Origin: Massilia yuzhufengensis
GTDB taxonomy: Bacteria > Pseudomonadota > Gammaproteobacteria > Burkholderiales > Burkholderiaceae_D
NCBI RefSeq assembly: GCF_900112225.1
Contig: NZ_FOLD01000021.1
Location: 33,467 to 97,466 of the forward strand
DNA length: 64,000 nucleotides
Direction: 5' to 3'
Shown here: piece after piece, positions 53,871 to 62,252 of the stretch
Layout: the number at the start of each line of letters is the position of its first letter
Numbering within the stretch: position 1 is the first letter of the stretch
Program-made: the position numbers and the translations under genes
The notes under the pieces: generated by a model
The model's input: the letters and a program-made list of their open reading frames with translations, nothing else
What the model was told of the DNA's origin: nothing
Database searches by the model: none

Positions 53871-53947
53871 GGAAGTAAAACTCTCAGATCTTTGGAAGTA
53901 AAGTTCTCAGATGCCCCATTCCACATCTGTCTGAGACTTTTACTTCC
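53871..53947. repeat. Two direct and one inverted 19-bp repeat (candidate transposon end)
   Basis: GGAAGTAAAACTCTCAGAT (53871-53889) and GGAAGTAAAGTTCTCAGAT (53894-53912) are direct repeats 23 bp apart. GTCTGAGACTTTTACTTCC (53929-53947) is the same sequence inverted, with 16-17 of 19 positions conserved. Such clustered sites suit TnsB-binding ends, although mixed orientation is unusual. Confidence 0.6.
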
Positions 53948-54059
53948 AACGTCGCCAAGCCTATGTGCCACCGGCGGCCTGTTGTCGGTGCGGCAGCTTA
54001 CTTCGCAATCCTCGCCGGCGAATTCGTCCTGGTGCGACCAAGCCATCAGGAGGCAGACA

Positions 54060-54608
54060 TCAATGCGCTTCTGGTGTATCGATTCCGAGCGCGCGACGCG
54101 TGTACTTTCCTTCATCAGCGGACACGACACTGAATTCGTTACCGCGGCACCACCACCCGACATATTGAGCATTGTCGACCGCTCCTGGTGGTGGCGTCGA
54201 AGGTCCGAAACTTCTGGTGAACCACGTGGAGCTTTCATCGGCCATTTGAATCAGTGCGATGCCATGCACTGTCGCGTACTCGACTGCACCTGACTGAAAT
54301 CCAGCGACGGAAAACAGCATTCCCTTTTGTGCCCCGGTTGACCTCATTTTCGCGTGCAACACCTGCACAGCCTGCCGCTCGACTTTGCGTCGTTCGTGCT
54401 TACACTCGATCAGTACGAGGAAACTGGCGCCGAGCGCTGTAAACCGCGCCGTAACGTCGATCACATAGCTGCCATCCACGCCTTTCACAGCGTCAAGGTG
54501 GTTCGACGTGAACTCTTCCAGCAGCACACCGCTTCCATCCAGGATCCCCTTGACTGCCAGTTCGTACTGCGTTGGCGTCAAGGCAACAGGTTCGAATGGA
54601 AAGGTCAT
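54060..54608 (-). CDS. Mrr-like restriction endonuclease-fold protein
   Basis: 182 aa. The PD-(D/E)xK core is visible: Glu in QYELAVKGIL, Asp in YVIDVTARF, then FLVLIECKHERRKVERQAVQVLHAKM with ECK, and GMLFSVAGFQSGAVEYATVHGIALI, the Mrr_cat pattern. The Mrr winged-helix DNA-binding part is missing, so it is a stand-alone catalytic domain. It could be defence against modified DNA or a partner in transposition. It lies between the tns end region and the czc operon. Confidence 0.8.
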   Translation of the reverse strand: MTFPFEPVALTPTQYELAVKGILDGSGVLLEEFTSNHLDAVKGVDGSYVIDVTARFTALGASFLVLIECKHERRKVERQAVQVLHAKMRSTGAQKGMLFSVAGFQSGAVEYATVHGIALIQMADESSTWFTRSFGPSTPPPGAVDNAQYVGWWCRGNEFSVVSADEGKYTRRALGIDTPEAH

Positions 54609-54656
54609 AAGTGATGCTCAGCCCAAGAAACAATCGGTTCGTTGAACCCCAAATAG

Positions 54657-54682
54657 AAAAGGGCGGCCTTCGCCGCCCTTCC
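54657..54682 (-). terminator. Intrinsic terminator of the czc operon
   Basis: Minus strand: GGGCGGC-GAAG-GCCGCCC followed by TTTT. It lies 14 bp after the stop of the Cys-rich peptide gene, closing the minus-strand operon. Confidence 0.8.
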
Positions 54683-54695
54683 CGCTCTTGTATGC

Positions 54696-54824
54696 TTAGC
54701 AGCAGCCCAGCATCCTGAGGCAGCATTCGATGCTGCCGCAGCAACCCTTCGTGGCGGCGAAGGCGGCCGTCGAAACAACTGCAAGACCCGCTACCGCAGC
54801 GATTTTGGCAAGTTTCTTCTTCAC
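54696..54824 (-). CDS. Exported Cys-rich mini-protein of the czc operon
   Basis: 42 aa from a GTG at 54824 behind AAGGAAC. A signal peptide (KKKLAKIAAVAGLAVVSTAAFA) leaves a mature peptide of about 20 residues, TKGCCGSIECCLRMLGCC, with six Cys in three CC pairs. The longer frame back to 54983 overlaps czcA and is probably not used. Last gene before a clean terminator. Periplasmic soft-metal (Cd, Zn, Hg, Pb) binding is a reasonable guess; no family is known to me. Confidence 0.6.
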   Translation of the reverse strand: MKKKLAKIAAVAGLAVVSTAAFAATKGCCGSIECCLRMLGCC

Positions 54825-54924
54825 TTTGCGTTCCTTTTTATCGTCCAGACCAGATTCGATGAGTCGCCGAAATCCATGGCGCCCTTGCTTACACTCTAAT
54901 TCTATCCCGATCACGCCATTTTCA

Positions 54925-57900
54925 CTATGCCTGATCGTCGTGCTTCGGGCGTCCCAGCCACGCATAGAGCGACGGGAGCACAAACAGGGTCAGCAGAGTG
55001 GCCGAGAACAATCCTCCAATGACGACGGTGGCCAAGGGCCGCTGCACCTCAGCTCCGGCGCCGTTGGCCACCGCCATCGGAACGAAGCCGAGCGAAGCAA
55101 CTAGCGCCGTCATCAGGACAGGGCGCAGCCGGCGCAGCGCTCCAGCCCTCACCGCTTCATTCCAAGGCCGAGTTTTTGCCAGATCGTCAATCGCACCAAT
55201 CATGACCAGCCCATTCAGTACCGCAACACCAGATAGGGCAATAAAGCCTACCGCTGCCGAAATCGAGAATGGCATTCCCCGCATCCATAACGCGGCAATT
55301 CCGCCGATCAGGGCGAGCGGCACCCCGGTGAATACGACTGCGGCGCCTCGCCACGATCCGACCGCGGAGTACAGCAGCACGGCGATGAGGGCAAAACAGG
55401 CGGGCACCACGACCGCAAGACGCATGCGAGCTCGCTCGAGGTTCTCGAACTGGCCGCCCCAAGTGAGCCATACACCCGCCGGCCGCTTGACCTTCGCGTC
55501 GATCGCGGCGCGTGCATCCTCGACGACGCCAGCGATGTCACGGCCGCGGACATTGGCCTGAACGACAACCCGGCGCTTGCCATCTTCGCGGCTGATTTGA
55601 TTCGGTCCTTTTCCGATCTCCAGCGTTGACACGCTGCCCAGGGGAACGAACGCACCGGATGGGGTCAGGACCGGAACTTGCCGCAGGGCCTCGACGTCAT
55701 TCCGGGCTGCATCATTTAGTCTGACAACCACATCGAACCGGCGATCGCCTTCATACACCATCCCAGCCTCGCGGCCGGCGACTGCAGCAGCCAGGGTGTC
55801 GAACACGTCCTGCGCAGTCAGTCCGACGCGTGCCATGGCATCGCGGTTCGGCCGGGCCGCCAGCAAAGGCAAGCCTTCGACCTGTTCGACGCGGACGTCG
55901 ACAGCCCCTTCTACCGTGCGGAGCTGCGCCGCGACCTGTTCAGCAGTGCTCAACATGCTCGCGAAGTCGTCGCCATAAACTTTCACAGCAATATCGCCGC
56001 GCACGCCGGCTAACAACTCATTGAAGCGCATTTGGATTGGCTGAGTGAGCTCATAGTTCTGTCCCGGAATATCCGCAACCGCGTGCTCGATCTTCTCGAC
56101 CAGCTCCGCCTTGCTCATCGAAGGTTCGGGCCACTGCGAACGATCCTTTACGATCACGAAGGTATCGGTAATGTTCGGCGGCATGGGATCGGCGGCGAGT
56201 TCAGCAGTGCCGGTGCGCGAAAATACGAGCTTCACCTCGGGCAGTTTCGCAACTGCCTTCTCGACCGCAAACTGCATTTGCTGGCTTTGGTCGAGCGAAG
56301 TGCCAGGGATGCGGGCCACCTGCAGGAGGACATCCTGTTCATCGAGTGTAGGCAGGAATTCCTGGCCCAGGGTCTGGAACAGGACCAGGGCGCCCGCGAA
56401 CCCACCGATGGCAAGCCCCGCGGTGAGCTTGGGTTTTGCCATCGCACGGTCGAGCCAGGGGGCGTACGACCGGGCAGCGGCGGCAACCACGCGGTTCTCC
56501 TCGTGGCGCACGTGGCGCGACAACCAGAGTCCGATCGCCGCCGGCACGAAGGTCAGCGAAAGGACGAAAGCGAACGCGAGTGCAAGAATCACCGTCACCG
56601 CCATCGGGGCGAACATGCGCCCTTCTACACCCTGGAACGTCAGTAGGGGCAAGTAGACAAGCATGATAATGGCTTGGCCATATACGCTCGGCCTGATCAT
56701 CTCCCGCGCAGCCGCAGCGACCACGTCCCGGCGCTCTTTTTTGCCGAGCAGCTTGCCGCTTGCCTGTTGCTGCTCCCCGATCCGCCGTAACGCGTTCTCG
56801 ACAATGATCACGGCCCCATCGACGATCAGTCCAAAGTCGAGCGCACCCAGGCTCATCAGGTTGGCCGACACGCCCGCCTGCAACATGCCTGCCGAAGTAA
56901 GCAGCATCGTGATCGGAATAACGGCTGCAGCGATCAGCGCCGCACGAAGGTTGCCGAGTAAGGCAAACAAGACCGCGATCACCAACAACGCACCTTCCGT
57001 CAGGTTGGTGGCGACCGTGCGGATGGTGGCATCAACGAGCCGGGTACGATCGAGCACCGGCTTGATAACCAATCCAGGCGGCAGGGAGCGCGCGATCTCC
57101 TTGAGCCGCGCGTCGACGCCGGCCGCGACGGCCCGACTATTCTCGCCGATGCGCATGACCGCAGTACCGACCACGACCTCGACGCCCGCTTCGGATGCCG
57201 ATCCAAATCGCATTTCCTGGCCGATACCGACGGTGGCCACCTGCGACAACAGCACCGGCACGCCGCTCCTGGTAGCGATCACTGCCTTGGCAAGCTCGGC
57301 CGAGGTGCTGAAACGCGCATCGGCCTGCACCGTCAGCGCTTCACCGTTCTGGAGGACGACGCCGGCACCGGCGCTCGTATTGTTGCGTTCGAGCGCCTCG
57401 GCAAGTGCCGTCAAACTGATACCGAAGGCGGCGAGTCGGCGGGCGTCGGGCGTGACCACGTACTGCTTGACATAACCGCCAATGACATCGACGCCGGCCA
57501 AGCCGGGAGTATTCTTCAGCTGCGGGGCCACGATCCAGTCCTGTACCGTGCGCAGGTAGGTGGCCTTCTCGGTCGCCGTCCTTAAGGTCTCGCCCTCGGG
57601 GGTTATGTAAGTACCGTCCGAAGCCATACCGGCCCCGCCTTTTCCGGTGTGGGTATTGGCGAACTCGACGGTCCACATGTACACGTCGCCCAATCCAGTT
57701 GCAATCGGACCAACGCTGACGCTCGCGCCTGGCGGCAGCGAAGCTTCAACTGAACGCAGCCGCTCGGCAATCTGTTGCCGCGCAAAATAGATATTGGTGC
57801 CGTCCTTAAACACGGTCGTGACCTGGGCGAAACCATGCCGGGTCAGCGACCTGGTGGATTCAAGCCCTGGAATGCCGGAGAACGCTGTTTCGATGGGGTA

Positions 57901-58098
57901 GGTGACCTGGCGTTCCACATCGGCAGGCGCGAGCGCCGGCGCAACTACGTTGATCTGAACCTGCGTGTTGGTGATGTCCGGTACCGCATCGATCGGCAGC
58001 CGAACCAGGGACAATGCTCCCAGAATAGAAAAGAAAAGCGTTGCAAGCAGCACTTGCCACGGGCGTGACACCGAAAAGTTGACGATGCTTGCGATCAT
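54925..58098 (-). CDS. czcA: CzcA-type heavy-metal RND permease
   Basis: 1057 aa. N-terminal LPIDAVPDITNTQVQINV and helix-4 motif DFGLIVDGAVIIVEN, close to the DFGxxxDGAVxMVEN signature of the Co/Zn/Cd (HME1) class. This contrasts with the AIGMLVDAA motif of the first RND permease, implying a divalent-cation substrate. It is the third gene of czcCBA. Codon use and GC content are clearly higher than at 30-54 kb. Confidence 0.93.
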   Translation of the reverse strand: MIASIVNFSVSRPWQVLLATLFFSILGALSLVRLPIDAVPDITNTQVQINVVAPALAPADVERQVTYPIETAFSGIPGLESTRSLTRHGFAQVTTVFKDGTNIYFARQQIAERLRSVEASLPPGASVSVGPIATGLGDVYMWTVEFANTHTGKGGAGMASDGTYITPEGETLRTATEKATYLRTVQDWIVAPQLKNTPGLAGVDVIGGYVKQYVVTPDARRLAAFGISLTALAEALERNNTSAGAGVVLQNGEALTVQADARFSTSAELAKAVIATRSGVPVLLSQVATVGIGQEMRFGSASEAGVEVVVGTAVMRIGENSRAVAAGVDARLKEIARSLPPGLVIKPVLDRTRLVDATIRTVATNLTEGALLVIAVLFALLGNLRAALIAAAVIPITMLLTSAGMLQAGVSANLMSLGALDFGLIVDGAVIIVENALRRIGEQQQASGKLLGKKERRDVVAAAAREMIRPSVYGQAIIMLVYLPLLTFQGVEGRMFAPMAVTVILALAFAFVLSLTFVPAAIGLWLSRHVRHEENRVVAAAARSYAPWLDRAMAKPKLTAGLAIGGFAGALVLFQTLGQEFLPTLDEQDVLLQVARIPGTSLDQSQQMQFAVEKAVAKLPEVKLVFSRTGTAELAADPMPPNITDTFVIVKDRSQWPEPSMSKAELVEKIEHAVADIPGQNYELTQPIQMRFNELLAGVRGDIAVKVYGDDFASMLSTAEQVAAQLRTVEGAVDVRVEQVEGLPLLAARPNRDAMARVGLTAQDVFDTLAAAVAGREAGMVYEGDRRFDVVVRLNDAARNDVEALRQVPVLTPSGAFVPLGSVSTLEIGKGPNQISREDGKRRVVVQANVRGRDIAGVVEDARAAIDAKVKRPAGVWLTWGGQFENLERARMRLAVVVPACFALIAVLLYSAVGSWRGAAVVFTGVPLALIGGIAALWMRGMPFSISAAVGFIALSGVAVLNGLVMIGAIDDLAKTRPWNEAVRAGALRRLRPVLMTALVASLGFVPMAVANGAGAEVQRPLATVVIGGLFSATLLTLFVLPSLYAWLGRPKHDDQA

Positions 58099-58134
58099 GC
58101 CGTGCGCTCCGGTCGACCAGCCGCCTTGCCAAGC

Positions 58135-59334
58135 TTAGTCATGGTCTTCTCCCGCCTCGCCCTTGCCGTGCTCGGCTTTCAAGATATATGTGTTGCTAGT
58201 GGCAATGCTTTCAGATCCATCCAGCCCGGACTTCACGGGAAGGTACCCACCCGCCTGTGGACCAAGAGTGACGTGGCGGATGGCGAAGCCGTCCTTGTCC
58301 CGGATGAATACACTTGGCTTGTCCTCGATCGTTTGCACCGCCGTGGCAGGGATGGCCAGTGCCTTCTCCCCTCCTCCGCTTGCTAACGCGATCGATACCG
58401 TCACTGTTTCACCGATCCGCCAGTGGGTGCCCGGATCAGAAATCGACGCAATGGCGCGCACCTGACGGGTTTCCGGATCCAAAATACGCGACAGGTACCC
58501 GAGCCTCGCAGCCGCTGTTCGGCTGTCTCCGGTCACGTCGACAGCTGCGCCGACCGCAACCCGCGACGCATCGGCGGGTGCGAGGGACAGCTCGACCGAC
58601 AAGGTGCGCAGGTCTGCCACTTCGAAGAGCTTTGCACCTGGCTCAAGAATGTCGCCCAGGGCGATTTGCCGGGCGGTAACGACCCCGGCAAACGGCGAAC
58701 GCACGAGCAACCGGCCTGACTGGTCCCTGCCGCCACCCGTGGTCGCCAGCTGTTGTTCGGCAAGGCGCGCACGTGTGCGCGCTTCATCACGGGCCGCGCG
58801 GGCAAGCTCGTACTCCTGCCGCGACGACACTTTTTCATTGAAGAGACGTTCTTCCCGCTGGAAGGTGGCATCGGCCAGATCGCGCTGGCGACGCGCCAGA
58901 GCGGCCTCGGCTGCAAATTGCGCCATTTCCCTGCTATCGATGACAGCAAGGATGTCGCCGCGCGCTACCGCCTCGCCGAGATTCTTGCGAATTTCCAAAA
59001 CCCTGCCACTTACAGAACTGCTGACCGACGCCGAGCGCTGCGGGTCGGCGATAATGACGCCCGGGCCACCGACAGCGCCTGCGAAATCACGCCGCACGGC
59101 GCCGACATCGATACCGGCGGCCTTGATCTGGTCTGGGCTCAGCTTTACATGGTCGGAATGCGCTTCTTCGCCCGCCGCGTTCGCCTCTTCGGCGGCGCCC
59201 TCCTTTTCGGCACGAGGTTTTGTTTCCCCCTTTTCGGCGTGTGCTGGCGTGGCTGGGCCAGGTTCTGGGGCGCGCGAACACGCGCTGACGGCGAAGATCG
59301 CGGCGTACACGCCCAATCGGATTACTGCATTCAT
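58135..59334 (-). CDS. czcB: CzcB-type periplasmic adaptor
   Basis: 399 aa. Lipoprotein-like signal (YAAIFAVSAC), then a linker of Lys/Glu/Ala (EKGETKPRAEKEGAAEEANAAGEEAHSDHV) with His residues, lipoyl halves (SVSGRVLEIRKNLGEAVARGDILAVI / RSPFAGVVTARQIALGDILEPGAKL) around a coiled-coil hairpin, and a C-terminal membrane-proximal domain. It bridges CzcA and CzcC. It begins 3 bp after the czcC stop. Confidence 0.93.
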   Translation of the reverse strand: MNAVIRLGVYAAIFAVSACSRAPEPGPATPAHAEKGETKPRAEKEGAAEEANAAGEEAHSDHVKLSPDQIKAAGIDVGAVRRDFAGAVGGPGVIIADPQRSASVSSSVSGRVLEIRKNLGEAVARGDILAVIDSREMAQFAAEAALARRQRDLADATFQREERLFNEKVSSRQEYELARAARDEARTRARLAEQQLATTGGGRDQSGRLLVRSPFAGVVTARQIALGDILEPGAKLFEVADLRTLSVELSLAPADASRVAVGAAVDVTGDSRTAAARLGYLSRILDPETRQVRAIASISDPGTHWRIGETVTVSIALASGGGEKALAIPATAVQTIEDKPSVFIRDKDGFAIRHVTLGPQAGGYLPVKSGLDGSESIATSNTYILKAEHGKGEAGEDHD

Positions 59335-59337
59335 GGA

Positions 59338-60588
59338 TCAGTCCTTGTAGATGGGAGTCGTGCTGCCGCGCAGCCGGGCCAGGCGGGCGCGTGCCAAATG
59401 AAGCGCCGACAGTGCATCGACTGCAACTTCGCGCGTTTCAGCAAGCGAGCGTTCTGCATCGATCAGCTCGAGCTGGGGAAATTTTCCTTCCGCATAGCCA
59501 ATTCGCGCGATGCGCGCTGCCTCTTGAGAGGCAGCAAGAGCCGGCCCGGTGGCCGCACGTGCAAGCGCTGCCGCGTCTGCCACCTCTGTTTCGGCACGTA
59601 GTAGGTCGTCGTTAGCCTCCTCAGCCACGGCATCCCGCTCGGCTAGTGCGCGTTCGTAATCTGCCCGACTTTTGCCAAGGGCAGCCGCGCCCGGATTGAA
59701 CAGCGGCAGAGGAATCGAGATGCCAACCACGGCTGCCCTGTCGGGAGAGTCGCCATAACGCCGCGTGCCGGCTGTCAGCGTCAGATCCGGGATGCGGTCG
59801 CGCCGAGCTGCGTCCACGCGGGCGTTTGCTGCCAGAACCTGCGCCTGTGCCGCCGCGACAAACGGCGACTGTGCTGCCGCAGGGATCACGGGCATCAGGT
59901 CTGAAGATTCGAACCAGCTGGCAGCAAGGGAAAGCGGAAGCGAGCTACCGGTAATACGTGCCAGAATCGCATGGGCGACACCGAGGGCACGCTCAGCCTT
60001 GTCCAGCTTGACCTGGGCATTGATTTGAACGACATCGGCCCGCTGCTCTTCAATAGGAGACGCCTTGCCTGCACGAACCCGCTCACCGGCAGCGTGTGCG
60101 GCTTTTGCAGCGAGATCGTACCCGCTACGGGCCACTTCCGCCCGGTGTGCCGCCCCGACTGCAGCGATGAACGCCTCTGTAGCGCGTTGCGTGACATCCG
60201 CGCGCGTCGCAGCGACAGTCAATACTGCGGCTTCGCGCTCGGCCGATGCCACCTTGCGCCGCGCCTCTCGCTTGCCACCCAGTTCCAGAGGCACGGACAA
60301 GGACAGGGTTCGCTCTCCGCCGCCAAAACCGGCATATCGGCCCGAGCCCATTACGTTCTCAGCCTCGTAAGAAAGCGACGGATTTGGCAGCTGCGCCGCC
60401 ACCTGGGTATTGGCTTCGGCTGCGCGCAGCGCGGCGTCAGCTGCCTGCTGCGCAGGCGCTCGCTGCTGGGCCTTGGCTACCGCGTCGGCAAGCGTCATCA
60501 CTGTGCCTTGGGCTTGGGCTTGGGCAGGAACCATGGACGTCGCGGCAAGCGATACTAACGCGAGGGCGATAGGAAGTCGGAAACGCAT
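59338..60588 (-). CDS. czcC: CzcC-type outer-membrane factor
   Basis: 416 aa from the ATG at 60588, which starts a signal peptide (RFRLPIALALVSLAATSMVPAQAQA); the longer frame to 60636 crosses the promoter. The OEP repeats and GVSFS-like strands (SLSVPLELGGKREARRKVAS, VVGISIPLPLFNPGAA) are clear. First gene of the czcCBA-peptide operon, driven from the MerR-type promoter at 60622-60652. Confidence 0.92.
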   Translation of the reverse strand: MRFRLPIALALVSLAATSMVPAQAQAQGTVMTLADAVAKAQQRAPAQQAADAALRAAEANTQVAAQLPNPSLSYEAENVMGSGRYAGFGGGERTLSLSVPLELGGKREARRKVASAEREAAVLTVAATRADVTQRATEAFIAAVGAAHRAEVARSGYDLAAKAAHAAGERVRAGKASPIEEQRADVVQINAQVKLDKAERALGVAHAILARITGSSLPLSLAASWFESSDLMPVIPAAAQSPFVAAAQAQVLAANARVDAARRDRIPDLTLTAGTRRYGDSPDRAAVVGISIPLPLFNPGAAALGKSRADYERALAERDAVAEEANDDLLRAETEVADAAALARAATGPALAASQEAARIARIGYAEGKFPQLELIDAERSLAETREVAVDALSALHLARARLARLRGSTTPIYKD

Positions 60589-60621
60589 GATTGGAACTTC
60601 TTGACGGATGGGCAAGCAGAC

Positions 60622-60652
60622 TTTATAAACCTTCAAGTCACTTCAAGGTCAA
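60622..60652 (-). promoter_or_regulatory. MerR-type promoter and operator for czcCBA
   Basis: On the minus strand TTGACC (-35, 60652-60647) and TATAAA (-10, 60627-60622) are separated by 19 bp, the over-long spacer of MerR-activated promoters. The spacer is occupied by the dyad ACCTTCAAGTCACTTCAAGG (60629-60648, + strand). Confidence 0.85.
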
Positions 60653-60657
60653 GCCAT

Positions 60658-61062
60658 ATGTCTTCCTCATTCTCGATCGGCCAACTGGCCAGTGCTGCCG
60701 AGACACCCGCAGCGACTATCCGCTACTACGAAAAGATTGGACTGCTTTCCGCACCCGTACGCACAGGAGGGAATTATCGGAAGTACGACAGCGCCGATCT
60801 TTCTCGGCTCTCATTTGTTCGACGAGCGCGCGAAATCGGATTTACGGTCGAGCAGGTGCGTAGCCTGTTGGCGTTTTCAAGCCAGCAAGACGCGGACTGT
60901 TGCGAAGTAATGACGATGACTGCAGAGCACCTCAGAACTATCGAGCAGAAAATTGCCGATCTCATGGCCCTCAAGGAGCACCTGTCCTCATGGCTGACTA
61001 CCTGCCAGGGCGGCGCTGTGGCCGATTGCCGGATCATCGAGGCGCTGCATCCGCGCCAATAG
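60658..61062 (+). CDS. MerR-family divalent-metal regulator (CadR/PbrR-like)
   Basis: 134 aa from the ATG at 60658. Winged helix FSIGQLASAAETPAATIRYYEKIGLL and YRKYDSADLSRLSFVRRAREIGFTVEQVRSLL; Cys residues in DADCCEV and at TTCQGGAVADC (two Cys nine apart) are like those of CadR/PbrR sensors. It is divergent from czcC, with a shared operator; a second operator lies before the CDF gene. It likely induces both on Cd, Zn or Pb. Confidence 0.9.
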   Translation: MSSSFSIGQLASAAETPAATIRYYEKIGLLSAPVRTGGNYRKYDSADLSRLSFVRRAREIGFTVEQVRSLLAFSSQQDADCCEVMTMTAEHLRTIEQKIADLMALKEHLSSWLTTCQGGAVADCRIIEALHPRQ

Positions 61063-61090
61063 GCCGACGCGCTGTTGAAATCGGTCCCGC

Positions 61091-61121
61091 TTGACGTTCA
61101 AGTGACTTCAAGGTTTAAGCT
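61091..61121 (+). promoter_or_regulatory. Second MerR-type promoter, for the CDF gene
   Basis: TTGACG (61091-61096) and TAAGCT (61116-61121) are 19 bp apart, enclosing TTCAAGTGACTTCAAGG, nearly the same dyad as at 60629. So one regulator should control czcCBA and the CDF gene together. Confidence 0.8.
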
Positions 61122-61146
61122 GCCGGGATTGATCAGGAGTGCCCCT

Positions 61147-62223
61147 ATGAATAACGACCCCAATATGGCCGCAGCAGAGCGCGCGCGTAGCGTCTTGTCT
61201 GTTTCTAAAATGGACTGTCCGTCCGAAGAAAACCTGATCCGCATGGCTTTGGGAAAGGTAGCGGGCATTGAAACGCTGTCGTTCGACCTGGGCGCACGGA
61301 TCCTCACGGTGGACCACCGTGGTCCTGCGGAAAACATTCTGAGCGCATTGGCCCCGCTAAACCTTGGCGCCCAGCTGAGTGCAAGCAACCCGCTGCCTAG
61401 TGATTCGCACGATGCCGCCTCCATGTTCGAAAGCACACTCGGCATCCCGAAAATGGATTGCCCATCGGAGGAGAACATGATCCGCATGGCCCTGGCGGAC
61501 ATCGATGGCATCCAGTCGCTCGACTTTGATCTGTCGGGGCGTCAGCTTCGCGTCGTGCACGCCGGCGATGCCCAGCAGATCGTGGAGAAGCTCGGCCCCT
61601 TGGGCCTGGGCACGAAGCTCCTGGAATCGAGGCGCATCACCGCAGTGCCGCTGCCAGGCGCCGACGCCTCAGGCGACGCCTCTGAGGCACGCACCCTGCG
61701 CTTGCTGTTGGCCATCAATGCCGTGATGTTCTTCGTCGAGATGACTTGGGGCCTGATCGCGCAGTCGGCCGGCCTGGTTGCGGATTCGCTGGACATGTTT
61801 GCCGATGCAGCAGTCTACGGGCTGGCCTTGTACGCAGTGGGTCGGGCGGTGTCGATGAAGACGCGCGCCGCACATCTCGCCGGCTGGCTGCAGATGATCC
61901 TGGCGATCGGGGCGCTTGCCGAGGTGATCCGGCGTTTCCTGTTCGGTAGCGATCCGGAGTCGTCCTTGATGATGAGCGTAGGTGCGATCGCACTGGTTGC
62001 GAACGTGGCCTGCCTAGTCCTGATTGCGAAGAAGCGGGATCGCGGCGCGCACATGAAGGCCAGTTACATCTTTTCTGCGAATGACGTGATCGCCAACCTG
62101 GGCGTGATCGTCGCCGGCGTGCTGGTCACCTGGACGGGTTCCGCGTATCCAGACCTGGTGGTGGGGGCGGTGATCGCGGCAATCGTACTCAACGGAGCAC
62201 GCCGCATCCTTGCCCTGAGGTAG
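61147..62223 (+). CDS. CDF-type metal transporter with duplicated N-terminal HMA-like domains
   Basis: 358 aa from the ATG at 61147. Two ferredoxin-like domains about 90 residues apart each start KMDCPSEENLIRMAL / KMDCPSEENMIRMAL, carrying MDC with a single Cys rather than the usual CxxC of HMA domains. A CDF-like membrane part follows: SLDMFADAAVYGLALYAV and FSANDVIANLGVIVAGVL. It would export Cd/Zn/Co from cytoplasm to periplasm, where CzcCBA takes over. Placed behind the second MerR promoter. Confidence 0.85.
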   Translation: MNNDPNMAAAERARSVLSVSKMDCPSEENLIRMALGKVAGIETLSFDLGARILTVDHRGPAENILSALAPLNLGAQLSASNPLPSDSHDAASMFESTLGIPKMDCPSEENMIRMALADIDGIQSLDFDLSGRQLRVVHAGDAQQIVEKLGPLGLGTKLLESRRITAVPLPGADASGDASEARTLRLLLAINAVMFFVEMTWGLIAQSAGLVADSLDMFADAAVYGLALYAVGRAVSMKTRAAHLAGWLQMILAIGALAEVIRRFLFGSDPESSLMMSVGAIALVANVACLVLIAKKRDRGAHMKASYIFSANDVIANLGVIVAGVLVTWTGSAYPDLVVGAVIAAIVLNGARRILALR

Positions 62224-62252
62224 GACGGCCGGGCTGTCGTTCCCGGCGTCCC

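Larger units (their letters stand above)
53627..54059. other. Transposition-module end region
   Basis: 433 bp without a gene, upstream of the tnsA-like gene and containing two sets of repeats (next entries). This is where the tnsA-proximal end of a Tn7-like transposon is expected. To the right the DNA becomes more GC-rich. Confidence 0.55.

Noticed and set aside
47190..54059. Insertion at attTn7 (glmS) or a tRNA
   Set aside because: No glmS 3' end or tRNA gene is seen on either side.
56663..57475. Long plus-strand open frame (270 codons) opposite czcA
   Set aside because: It is the antisense shadow of a GC-rich RND permease gene; composition is Ser/Thr/Arg-rich without any domain pattern.
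58604..59350. Plus-strand open frame opposite czcB
   Set aside because: Antisense of the adaptor gene, low-complexity Ala/Arg/Ser translation.
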